Part shown: piece by piece, positions 54,122 through 61,939 of the stretch
Numbering within the stretch: position 1 is the first letter of the stretch
Layout of the letters: the number at the start of each line of letters is the position of its first letter
Source of the DNA: an uncultured Alphaproteobacteria bacterium
GTDB taxonomy: Bacteria; Pseudomonadota; Alphaproteobacteria; CAAHEQ01; UBA3637
Assembly: GCA_944393195.1 (NCBI GenBank)
Contig: CALXZG010000005.1
Span: 1 to 64,000 of the forward strand
Reading direction: 5' to 3'
DNA length: 64,000 nt
Translations under genes and position numbers: made by a program
The notes under the pieces: generated by a model
What the model was told of the DNA's origin: nothing
The model's database searches: none
What the model saw: only the letters and a program-made list of their open reading frames with translations

Positions 54122-55444
54122 TTAATTTAACGAACCGCTTTCTTTAAAAGCTCTTTTTAACAATTCTTTCAAAGCATACTTTGTATGAATACAAAAGGGT
54201 TTATCTATTTCTTGCTGTGAGCCAAAAAGATCCTCTGCTTGTTTGGGACATCCCCGACCACAAATATAAAGCGCCGGACACTTTAAACACTTCTTTTTAT
54301 TAACTGTTAAATTATGCCGCCACTTTTGATAAGTTTCTGTTTTAAAAATATCCGAAAAACAAGATGAGTTAATGTTACCAATTGTTTCTCGTTCACTATT
54401 CCAATATCCATGACAAACTGTTATTTCTCCATTTGGTCTGATCGTTAGCTGTTGAGCACCAACAGCATTACAATCATTATACTTCAAACTATCACTTGAA
54501 AATGCTTTTATTTTTCTTAAAATCCGATCGTCCTGAACACCTAATTTTGACAATTCATCATAGGCTTGAAATAAAAATCGAGATGCTTTTTTATAATATT
54601 CTTTCCAATTATTGTTAGGGGTTGTAAAATGTAATAAGTTAAAATTAATATTCTTAATATTAATATCCCTTAACCATTTGAGGAAAAATACATTATTTAA
54701 TACTGCCTCCGAAAGAGTAACGGATAATCCGAAATTAACACCGTTTTCTTTTAATTTTTCTATCGATCTCATCACAACATCATATACACTTTTGGTGTTT
54801 GCTTTAAAATACCGATTAAAATCATTTTCATATTTTGGACCATCCAAAGAAATTCCCAAAGAAATATCATATTTTTTAGAAAATTGTATTATTTCATCTG
54901 TTAATAATGTCGCATTTGTAATCATTGAAAATTTTAAAGGTACTTTTTTCTGAACTGCCTGTTGAACCATATACCTAACAGCTTGAAAAAACATGGTTGG
55001 TTCGCCACCGTAAAAAATCACTTGACCGCTTGACTGCTTTGTTGTTCGTAAATGATCAGCAAATTGATCAAGAACATTATCTATTGTCTCAAATGAAATA
55101 TGTTGAGCTTTTTTATTATTAATATGTCCGATAAAACAATACCGACATCCCAAATTACACCCTCCATAAGGTATTATATATAATAAACTAATTTTATTAC
55201 GTAGAGAATTTATTGACTTTTTCAAAAATAATTCTGCATCTTTATCTTGTTTTTTGTCTTTAACCAAAATACCACATCGATACAATAAATTTAATTCTGA
55301 AGAAGAAAAATTATCAAATTGACAAGCCCAAATTCGTTTAACCATATCTTTTGACAAAATAATCGGCTCAAACAATATGCTATTAAATATGATATATTTT
55401 TCTCTCGTTATCAATATCTTATGTGCAAATTTAGATAACATCAT
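54122..55444 (-). CDS. Radical SAM/SPASM peptide maturase (candidate RiPP enzyme)
   Basis: 440 residues. CNLGCRYC (C96, C100, C103) is the radical SAM 4Fe-4S motif; GGEPTMF, SMITNATLL and ISLDGP follow as in the family. The C-terminal SPASM region has CNAVGAQQLTIRPNGEITVCHGYW and CLKCPALYICGRGCPKQ, binding two auxiliary clusters. The N-terminal ~90 residues (KFAHKILITREKYIIFNSILFEPIIL) resemble the leader-peptide-binding region of RiPP maturases. Start ATG 55444 or 55441; it overlaps the upstream gene by 14 bp. The 59-residue Cys peptide gene at 56172 is the likely substrate. The region is clearly richer in A and T than its neighbours, suggesting transfer. Confidence 0.9.
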   Translation of the reverse strand: MMLSKFAHKILITREKYIIFNSILFEPIILSKDMVKRIWACQFDNFSSSELNLLYRCGILVKDKKQDKDAELFLKKSINSLRNKISLLYIIPYGGCNLGCRYCFIGHINNKKAQHISFETIDNVLDQFADHLRTTKQSSGQVIFYGGEPTMFFQAVRYMVQQAVQKKVPLKFSMITNATLLTDEIIQFSKKYDISLGISLDGPKYENDFNRYFKANTKSVYDVVMRSIEKLKENGVNFGLSVTLSEAVLNNVFFLKWLRDINIKNINFNLLHFTTPNNNWKEYYKKASRFLFQAYDELSKLGVQDDRILRKIKAFSSDSLKYNDCNAVGAQQLTIRPNGEITVCHGYWNSERETIGNINSSCFSDIFKTETYQKWRHNLTVNKKKCLKCPALYICGRGCPKQAEDLFGSQQEIDKPFCIHTKYALKELLKRAFKESGSLN

Positions 55445-56132
55445 TATTCCTTATATGTACAATTAATTTTTGTAAAAATTGTGTTAGATTTACAGATTCC
55501 TGATATGCGGAAAATCCCTTTTCCAACAACACATCAACATCATGATAACCAGTTTTTTTAATTCGTTGAAACACGGGATGTATTTTATGCAATATCACAA
55601 AGGAAGCAAGCTCGGCTATTTTCCAAACATTGAAATCCGTTAAGGTATCTTCATCATATTTTTTTCTAATAGAGATAAATATCTGAGAAAGTATTACTTC
55701 ACACAATAAAATATAAATTTGAATATAAAACCTACTTTTACCTATCATTGCGGGAATAACAATGCTATTCCCATACCAATCAGATATTCCCATCCGATAC
55801 TGGGATAACAAAACGTAATAACTCGGAATTTTATATCCGAAAAAATTTTCTATACCTGTCATCCAAAAAGGTTCATATCTTTTCCAATACCGTTCAAAAA
55901 ATAAAATCGCTTTGTTAATACCATCCTTATTTACTTGAAAATCCGCATAGATGTTCTTTTTTAATTTTGATCGCCATTTATCAGGAATATCATTATGTAT
56001 AGATAGGGCAAGTTCACATGGAAATTGAATTTGTTTTGCCCTATTCAAAACCCCCAAAGGATCTTCCTCTTGAAAAGTCTGAATTAAAGCCAATTCTTCT
56101 TTATATCGAGAATAAAAAAAATGAAACATCAT
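55431..56132 (-). CDS. Unrecognised protein between precursor peptide and maturase
   Basis: 233 residues from ATG 56132; ATG 56129 is equally possible and a TTG at 56153 lies inside the hairpin. I do not recognise a family. It is mostly helical with many aromatic residues (FFERYWKRYEPFWMTG), and a segment YIQIYILLCEVILSQIFISI that could be membrane-associated. No signal peptide. The Glu in CEVILSQ sits where secreted Zn proteases carry HExxH, but His is missing. Between a precursor and a radical SAM enzyme it may be a partner, protease, or immunity protein. The gene begins right after the terminator-like hairpin, so its expression depends on readthrough. Confidence 0.75.
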   Translation of the reverse strand: MMFHFFYSRYKEELALIQTFQEEDPLGVLNRAKQIQFPCELALSIHNDIPDKWRSKLKKNIYADFQVNKDGINKAILFFERYWKRYEPFWMTGIENFFGYKIPSYYVLLSQYRMGISDWYGNSIVIPAMIGKSRFYIQIYILLCEVILSQIFISIRKKYDEDTLTDFNVWKIAELASFVILHKIHPVFQRIKKTGYHDVDVLLEKGFSAYQESVNLTQFLQKLIVHIRNNDVI

Positions 56133-56135
56133 TAT

Positions 56136-56163
56136 AAAAAGGCTACCTTGCAAAAGGTAGCCC
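56136..56163 (-). terminator. Attenuating hairpin after the RiPP precursor gene
   Basis: On the minus strand GGCTACCTT pairs with AAGGTAGCC (9 bp, 4-nt loop) and is followed by TTTTT. It lies 9 bp after the precursor stop and ends at the next start codon, the usual way to make much precursor and little enzyme. Confidence 0.85.
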
Positions 56164-56171
56164 TCCCTTTA

Positions 56172-56351
56172 TTAAGAAGCACGTTGATTTATTTTTTGCG
56201 CCATAACGGACTGTTCATACAACCGTTTAATAGACACATTTATTTTCTTTGCCCGAGGAGCATCCCAACTGCAAGAACCATAACAAGAACAAGGCAATGC
56301 AGAAGTTTCAACAGTCTTAATATTTTTCTTAATAATTAAATTTTTCATCAT
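56172..56351 (-). CDS. Candidate RiPP precursor peptide
   Basis: 59 residues from ATG 56351, or 58 from the adjacent ATG 56348, which is better spaced from AAAGGAG. The leader is basic and hydrophobic (KNLIIKKNIKTVETSA), followed by the putative core LPCSCYGSCSWDAP with Cys at 21, 23 and 27, then a 26-residue tail (RAKKINVSIKRLYEQSVMAQ plus six). No signal peptide. The leader/Cys-core layout next to a radical SAM/SPASM gene fits thioether or ranthipeptide-type RiPP precursors. The long C-terminal tail is unusual for a leader-core peptide. No database family could be checked. Confidence 0.75.
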   Translation of the reverse strand: MMKNLIIKKNIKTVETSALPCSCYGSCSWDAPRAKKINVSIKRLYEQSVMAQKINQRAS

Positions 56352-56375
56352 ACACTCCTTTCAATTGACATATAA

Positions 56376-56403
56376 ATAATACCACATATTTTATTAAAGT
56401 CAA
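56376..56403 (-). promoter_or_regulatory. Putative promoter of the RiPP-like operon
   Basis: On the minus strand TTGACT (56403-56398), 16-bp spacer, TATTAT (56381-56376), about 25 bp before the precursor start. Confidence 0.6.
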
Positions 56404-56505
56404 ACAATAATATAAATTGATTTTTAAAATTTTTCATTGCTTTTTTATCAAAAATCGGACAATATAGCCGTACGCTGCTTTGTTTCGTAAACCACAAGGA
56501 TTGAT

Positions 56506-57114
56506 ATGAAAAAAATTTGGAATAAAATCATGCACGACCTGTATCAATGGACCATGAATCTGGCCTCCGGTCCCAAAGCCGTATGGGCATTATGTGCCAT
56601 TGCTTTTATTGAAAGCTCTTTTTTCCCGATACCACCGGATTTATTACTGATTCCCTTGGTATTGGCACGTCGGACATCGGCTTTCCGTATTGCGGCGCTC
56701 ACAACAATCAGTAGTGTTCTCGGCGGTGCATTCGGATACGCCATCGGTTATTTTTTGTATCAATCCGTCGGTATCCCCGTTTTGGATTTTTATCATGCCA
56801 CGGCACAATTCGAACAATTCTGTGCGGCCTATAACGAATACGGGGCATGGATTGTGTTCGGTGCCGGTCTGACCCCCTTCCCCTATAAAGTCGTTACGAT
56901 TGCCAGCGGTGTCACCCACATGAATTTCATTGTTTTTATGCTTGCTTCCGTCATTGCCCGCGGTATGCGTTTTTATCTGGTTGCGTGGTTACTATGGAAA
57001 TGGGGCGAACCGATGAAAAAATGGATCGAAAAAAATCTCGGCTGGCTTTCCGTCGTGTTTTTTATCCTGCTTATCGGCAGCTTTTTCCTCATTAAATTAT
57101 TTAACGGAGGCTAA
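56506..57114 (+). CDS. YqaA-type DedA/VTT family membrane protein
   Basis: 202 residues with four or five TM helices. AIAFIESSFFPIPPDLLLIPLVLA is the YqaA/DedA signature (E-SSFFPIPPD), and FGAGLTPFPYKVVTIASGV the second VTT block (GRxxPGxR replaced by GLTPFPYK). YqaA proteins are DedA relatives, probably lipid scramblases or transporters. The HAD gene begins directly after the stop (GGAGG inside this gene's end), so the two are co-expressed. Confidence 0.88.
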   Translation: MKKIWNKIMHDLYQWTMNLASGPKAVWALCAIAFIESSFFPIPPDLLLIPLVLARRTSAFRIAALTTISSVLGGAFGYAIGYFLYQSVGIPVLDFYHATAQFEQFCAAYNEYGAWIVFGAGLTPFPYKVVTIASGVTHMNFIVFMLASVIARGMRFYLVAWLLWKWGEPMKKWIEKNLGWLSVVFFILLIGSFFLIKLFNGG

Positions 57115-57963
57115 ATGACCCGTCGCCTGATTCCTATGGCTATCTGCTACGACTTTGACGGCACACTCTCCCCCGGTAATATGCAAGAGTACGGCTTTGT
57201 CAAACAACTCGGCATGACGGCCGGTGAATTTTGGAAGCGCTCCAACACGCTGGCTAAACAAGTCGGTGCCGACCACATTTTAGCGTACATGAGCCAGATG
57301 AGAATTGAGGCCGCCGCCCGCGGAATCCCCTTTCAAAAAAAGAAATTCAAAGAATACGGTCGTGATGTTCAGCTGTTTCCCGGTTTGGATACCTGGTTTA
57401 AACGGATTAATGCCTACGGTCGAAAAAAAGGGTTGGCCGTCGAACATTACATTATCTCTTCCGGACTGAAAGAAATCCTGGAAGGCATGCCGATTGCCAA
57501 ATCATTTAAAGCCATCTTTGCCTCTTCTTTCATTTACGATGCCAAAGGTAACGCCATCTGGCCGGCCTTGGCGGTGAATTACACCAACAAAACGCAATTT
57601 TTATTCCGGATTAATAAAGGCTGTCTGGATGTCGGGGATAACCGCAATATCAACCGCCGCATTCCGGAATCCGAAAAACACATGCCCTTTTCCCGCATGA
57701 TTTATATCGGGGACGGCGAAACGGATGTACCGTGTATGCTGACACTCAAAAACGACGGTGGCCACTCCGTCGCCGTTTATCAGGAAAAAATACCCGACTC
57801 CTGCGAAAATGCCCAACTGCTGTTGGACGACGGACGGGCGGATTTTGCGGCGCCAGCCGATTATCGCGAAGGCAAACCCGTGGAAACATACGTCAAAGCC
57901 CTCATCGACAAAATCGCGGCCGACACCCATATCCAAATCCTGAAAAAGAAAACCGTCATTTAA
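57115..57963 (+). CDS. HAD-superfamily phosphatase
   Basis: 282 residues. CYDFDGTLSPGN (residues ~12-23) carries the DxDGT nucleophile; YIISSGLKEIL gives the motif II Ser; MIYIGDGETDVPCM the motif IV acidic pair. Between lies a helical cap domain (~20-110). The substrate cannot be read from the sequence. Translation is coupled to the YqaA gene by adjacent stop and start. Confidence 0.88.
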   Translation: MTRRLIPMAICYDFDGTLSPGNMQEYGFVKQLGMTAGEFWKRSNTLAKQVGADHILAYMSQMRIEAAARGIPFQKKKFKEYGRDVQLFPGLDTWFKRINAYGRKKGLAVEHYIISSGLKEILEGMPIAKSFKAIFASSFIYDAKGNAIWPALAVNYTNKTQFLFRINKGCLDVGDNRNINRRIPESEKHMPFSRMIYIGDGETDVPCMLTLKNDGGHSVAVYQEKIPDSCENAQLLLDDGRADFAAPADYREGKPVETYVKALIDKIAADTHIQILKKKTVI

Positions 57964-58103
57964 CAAAACCGTCCGGCCCTATCCACTCGATATCCGACAA
58001 AACATTCCATAAAAAGACAGAAAATCAATCACTTTTTACTGGACTTTTTCGACATTTTCATGTATAATTCGTCCATTCGTATTTTTATCAAAAAGGAAAC
58101 AAA

Positions 58104-59927
58104 ATGACTCAAAATATGCGTAATATCGCCATTATTGCCCACGTCGATCATGGCAAAACGACCTTTGTTGATGCTTTTTTAAAACAAAGCGGTGCTTTTC
58201 GTGAAAATCAACAGGTGGCAACCTGCGCCATGGATTCCGGGGACTTGGAACGTGAACGCGGTATTACCATTTTTGCCAAATGCACCTCGGTCGAATGGGG
58301 TGGTGCCCGTATTAATATCGTCGACACACCGGGCCACGCGGATTTCGGCGGCGAAGTCGAACGTATCTTATCCATGGTGGACGGCGTTATCGTCCTTGTT
58401 GACGCGGCCGAAGGCCCGTTGCCGCAAACAAAATTTGTGGTCAGTAAAGCCCTCAAACTCGGTCTGCGCCCCATTGTCGTCATCAATAAAGTCGACCGTG
58501 CCGACGCCCGTCCGGTAGAGGTACAAAACGAAGTTTTTGACCTGTTTGCCAACTTGGGCGCCACGGACGAACAATTGGATTTCCCGACTCTGTTTGCTTC
58601 CGGCCGTGAAGGATGGGCGGCGGAAAGCCTGACGGCCGAACGGGTTGATATTAAACCGTTATTCCAAAAAATTCTGGATCATGTTCCGGCACCGAAATGC
58701 GATGAAAACGGTCCGTTTAAAATGTTGGTGACAACATTGGAAGCCGATCCGTTTGTCGGTCGGATTTTAACCGGTCGGATTGTTTCGGGCAAAATTAAAA
58801 CGAATCAAATGATTAAAGCCTTGTCCCGTGAAGGGAAGCCGGTCGAAACCGCCCGTGCCTCCAAAATTCTGGCTTTCCGCGGCTTAAAACGGCAACCGAT
58901 TGACGAAGGATTGGCCGGTGATATCGTCAGCATTGCCGGTTTTTCGGAAGCAACGGTGGCCGATACCCTGTGCGATCAAAGTGTCACGGAAGCATTACAC
59001 GCCCTGCCGATTGATCCGCCGACATTGGCGATGACTTTTTCAATCAACACATCACCTTTGGCCGGAACCGAAGGGGATAAAGTCACATCCCGTATGATTT
59101 GGGATCGTTTGGAAAAAGAGGCCGAAGGGAATATCGCTCTGCAAATTTCCCGAACGGATTCGACCGATGCGTTTGAAGTGGCCGGTCGCGGTGAATTACA
59201 ACTCGGCATTTTAATTGAAACCATGCGCCGCGAAGGCTATGAATTATCGGTTTCCCGCCCGCGTGTTGTCTTCCATACGGATGAACAGGGTCACCGCTTC
59301 GAACCGATGGAAGAGGTCGTAATCGATGTTGATGATGCCTACACCGGTGTTGTCGTGGAAAAGATGAGCCTGCGCAAAGCCGAAATGACGGAAATGATTC
59401 CAAGCGGTGGCGGCAAAACGCGTCTGACATTCTTGGCTCCCTCTCGCGGTTTAATCGGGTATCACAGCGAATTTTTAACCGATACCTGCGGTACGGGTGT
59501 TATGAACCGTCTGTTCCATAGCTACGCCCCGTATAAGGGTGCGATTTCCGGCCGTCGTAACGGTGTGCTGATTTCCACAGAATCCGGCAAATCGGTCGCT
59601 TACGCTTTGTGGAATATCCAAGAACGCGGACCGCTTTTCATTCCGGCCGGCGTATCGGTGTATCCGGGTATGATTATCGGTGCCAACGCCAAACCGGGGG
59701 ATATTGAAGTCAACCCGATTAAAGGCAAAAAACTGACGAATATGCGCGCCGCCGGAAAAGACGATGCGGTTGCCTTAATTCCGCCGGTACAAATGTCGTT
59801 GGAGGCGGCTTTGGCCTATATCGAAGACGATGAATTGGTGGAAGTCACACCCAAAACAATTCGTCTGCGTAAAAAAATCTTAGACAGTAACGAACGCCGG
59901 AAATTTGAACGCCGGAAAGAGGAATAA
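58104..59927 (+). CDS. typA: GTP-binding protein TypA/BipA
   Basis: 607 residues. A translational GTPase involved in ribosome assembly and stress. AHVDHGKTT, RERGITI, DTPGHADFGGEVER and NKVDR are the G1-G4 motifs; EF-G-like domains follow, and GLIGYHSEFLTDTCGTGVMNRLF with EDDELVEVTPKTIRLRK mark the BipA C-terminus. GGAAAC precedes the start. The ampG gene begins at the base after its stop. Confidence 0.98.
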   Translation: MTQNMRNIAIIAHVDHGKTTFVDAFLKQSGAFRENQQVATCAMDSGDLERERGITIFAKCTSVEWGGARINIVDTPGHADFGGEVERILSMVDGVIVLVDAAEGPLPQTKFVVSKALKLGLRPIVVINKVDRADARPVEVQNEVFDLFANLGATDEQLDFPTLFASGREGWAAESLTAERVDIKPLFQKILDHVPAPKCDENGPFKMLVTTLEADPFVGRILTGRIVSGKIKTNQMIKALSREGKPVETARASKILAFRGLKRQPIDEGLAGDIVSIAGFSEATVADTLCDQSVTEALHALPIDPPTLAMTFSINTSPLAGTEGDKVTSRMIWDRLEKEAEGNIALQISRTDSTDAFEVAGRGELQLGILIETMRREGYELSVSRPRVVFHTDEQGHRFEPMEEVVIDVDDAYTGVVVEKMSLRKAEMTEMIPSGGGKTRLTFLAPSRGLIGYHSEFLTDTCGTGVMNRLFHSYAPYKGAISGRRNGVLISTESGKSVAYALWNIQERGPLFIPAGVSVYPGMIIGANAKPGDIEVNPIKGKKLTNMRAAGKDDAVALIPPVQMSLEAALAYIEDDELVEVTPKTIRLRKKILDSNERRKFERRKEE

Positions 59928-61154
59928 ATGCTGTTTTCGGCTGGTATCAAAAGCTATCTGAATCCGAAAGTCCTTGTTTTTTTAGGATTGGGATTAGCCA
60001 GCCAAGCCCCCGTCAACCTGATCGGCGGTACGTTGAAATATTGGTTTTCGCAGGAAGGCGTTGACCTGACGCGCATTGCCCTTTTCGGGTTAGTTTTACT
60101 GCCGTACGCATTTAAATTTTTATGGGCACCGCTTATCGACCAAATCAATCTACCTTTGGCACGTATACTCGGTCGAAAAAAAACATGGGGCTTTTTAACA
60201 CAAATCGCTCTGGCCATCCTGTTACTGCTGCTGTCTTTTTCCCATCCGCCGACGGAACAAATGCGGGTCTTTATCATCTGTTTGGCTATTGCCTTTTGTT
60301 CAAGCACACAGGATATTGTGATAGACGCCTTGCGTATCGACACATTATCCGGAAACGATTTAAAAACCGGTTCCGCCGTTTATCAGTTTGGGGCCAGACT
60401 CGGTTTTCTGATGGCCGTTGCCGGCATGATTTTCCTATCGGCACGCGTTTCATGGCAAACCGCCTACCAATTATCCATTATTCTGATAGGCATCGGTTTC
60501 CTGTCCCTGTGCCTGATTCATGAAAAGAAAGCTCCTCCCGCGCATATTTCTTTTCGCCGTTTTGCCATTGAACCATTTCAAGATCTGATTCGTCGGGAAC
60601 ATTTTTTAACGCTGTGCACTTTTATCGTGTTATATAAAATGTGTAACGGTGTTCTGGGACCGATGGCCTACCCCTTCTATCATCGGATTGGTTTTACCGC
60701 CGACGATATCGCCCTTGTTTCCGGTACGTTTGGTGTGTTTGTAACAATGGCCGGTATTTTCTGCGGCGGTTTATTTATGGTACGCTATCCCTACCGTCCT
60801 ATGTTGTTCTGCCTCGGTCTTTTGGAAATCTGTACATCGGTCGCTTTTGCCGTCTTGGCCTGTATCGGTCCCAGCTTGCCGGGATTCTTTATCGTCATTC
60901 TGTTCGATAATTTGGTCGGCGGTATCGGTGGCGCCGTCTGGGTCGCTTTTCTGTCCGGTCTGTGTTCACGCACCTATTCGGCCACACAATACGCCTTCCT
61001 CATGGCCTTAACCATGGTTCCCCTCTCCGTCATAGCCAGTACCAGCGGTTGGTTCGCCGAACACCTCGGTTGGCCCGGTTTCTTTCTGATGACGGGTACC
61101 CTAATGATTCCGGCCCTGATTATGTTGCGCTTCATGAAATTAAAACACATTTAA
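59928..61154 (+). CDS. ampG: AmpG-type muropeptide permease (MFS)
   Basis: 408 residues with about 12 TM helices. AmpG imports anhydro-muropeptides for recycling. NLIGGTLKYWFSQEGVDLTRIALFGLVLLPYAFKFLWAPLIDQ is the AmpG N-terminal block and FCSSTQDIVIDALRID the conserved TM4 loop. The gene starts one base after typA and has GGAGAGG-type sequence (GAAAGAGG) within typA's end. It fits the lytic transglycosylase, LD-carboxypeptidase and Mur ligase seen elsewhere in the window. Confidence 0.9.
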   Translation: MLFSAGIKSYLNPKVLVFLGLGLASQAPVNLIGGTLKYWFSQEGVDLTRIALFGLVLLPYAFKFLWAPLIDQINLPLARILGRKKTWGFLTQIALAILLLLLSFSHPPTEQMRVFIICLAIAFCSSTQDIVIDALRIDTLSGNDLKTGSAVYQFGARLGFLMAVAGMIFLSARVSWQTAYQLSIILIGIGFLSLCLIHEKKAPPAHISFRRFAIEPFQDLIRREHFLTLCTFIVLYKMCNGVLGPMAYPFYHRIGFTADDIALVSGTFGVFVTMAGIFCGGLFMVRYPYRPMLFCLGLLEICTSVAFAVLACIGPSLPGFFIVILFDNLVGGIGGAVWVAFLSGLCSRTYSATQYAFLMALTMVPLSVIASTSGWFAEHLGWPGFFLMTGTLMIPALIMLRFMKLKHI

Positions 61155-61217
61155 ACACCACCCTGTTATGTATCAACACATGAAAATCAGAAAACAATTT
61201 TTATAAGGAGAACGCCT

Positions 61218-61616
61218 ATGAGATATTTGGTTATTCGTCCGACGGATCAAGAACCCATCGTCCACCTATGGACAAAAGAACAACGCCCGAACCCCAAAGA
61301 CAGGGACTATCCGCATACAACTTACATGAAAAACAATCACATTCCGTTGGAAACGGTTTCTTCCGCCGGTTATGTTTTTTACGATCCGGATACCCAACAA
61401 TCCGAAGTTGACGATAATACATCCTATCAAATGGATAATCATGAACAAGATCGTGATGCCGATTTTAATCTGGTAAAACAAGCCTTGTCGGGATTCTGCC
61501 TGACCCACCGTGACAGAATACCGGAAATTCGGCAGGAATGGATCGTGCGACAGGAATTTTTAAAACATCGGGCAGAGGTGTTAAAACGGCTAAACGAAAT
61601 GCGGGCGAATCAATAA
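61218..61616 (+). CDS. Hypothetical protein
   Basis: 132 residues with AAGGAG. Hydrophilic, no signal peptide, no TM. The C-terminal half is helical and charged (EIRQEWIVRQEFLKHRAEVLKRL). I do not recognise it. It lies between ampG and the convergent ftsB-like gene. Confidence 0.7.
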   Translation: MRYLVIRPTDQEPIVHLWTKEQRPNPKDRDYPHTTYMKNNHIPLETVSSAGYVFYDPDTQQSEVDDNTSYQMDNHEQDRDADFNLVKQALSGFCLTHRDRIPEIRQEWIVRQEFLKHRAEVLKRLNEMRANQ

Positions 61617-61642
61617 TATCTTTCGCCGCCAATCATCATTCT

Positions 61643-61939
61643 TTAATCCGCAAAGATAACCTGCACATCGGGATTGCCCATATTTAAAACACGTAGGGCT
61701 GATTCTTCTAACTGATCCAAATCCATCGCTTCCGGCGATAGTGATTTTACTTTTGTTTCCAACAATTGACGTTCGGCACTTGTTTCCGCCGCAACCTGAC
61801 GCGCCAAAACAATCTCTTCCTTTAATTGAAACATTCGCCGATACCCGCGCGCACCCTGCACTCCGTGATAAATAAAATAACACGTGATGATTAAACAAAT
61901 GGTCGGGAAAAACCAGGCACGCGATGCCGATGATTTCAT
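61643..61939 (-). CDS. ftsB: FtsB/DivIC-type septum formation protein
   Basis: 98 residues. A short N-terminal segment, one TM helix (FFPTICLIITCYFIYHGV), a GARGYRRM turn, then a coiled coil (LKEEIVLARQVAAETSAERQLLETKVKSL) and the conserved end DLDQLEESALRVLNMGNPD. This is the pattern of alphaproteobacterial FtsB-like septum initiators, which link FtsL/FtsQ to FtsWI. It overlaps the stop of the diguanylate cyclase gene (61936-61939), so translation is coupled to that gene. Confidence 0.88.
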   Translation of the reverse strand: MKSSASRAWFFPTICLIITCYFIYHGVQGARGYRRMFQLKEEIVLARQVAAETSAERQLLETKVKSLSPEAMDLDQLEESALRVLNMGNPDVQVIFAD

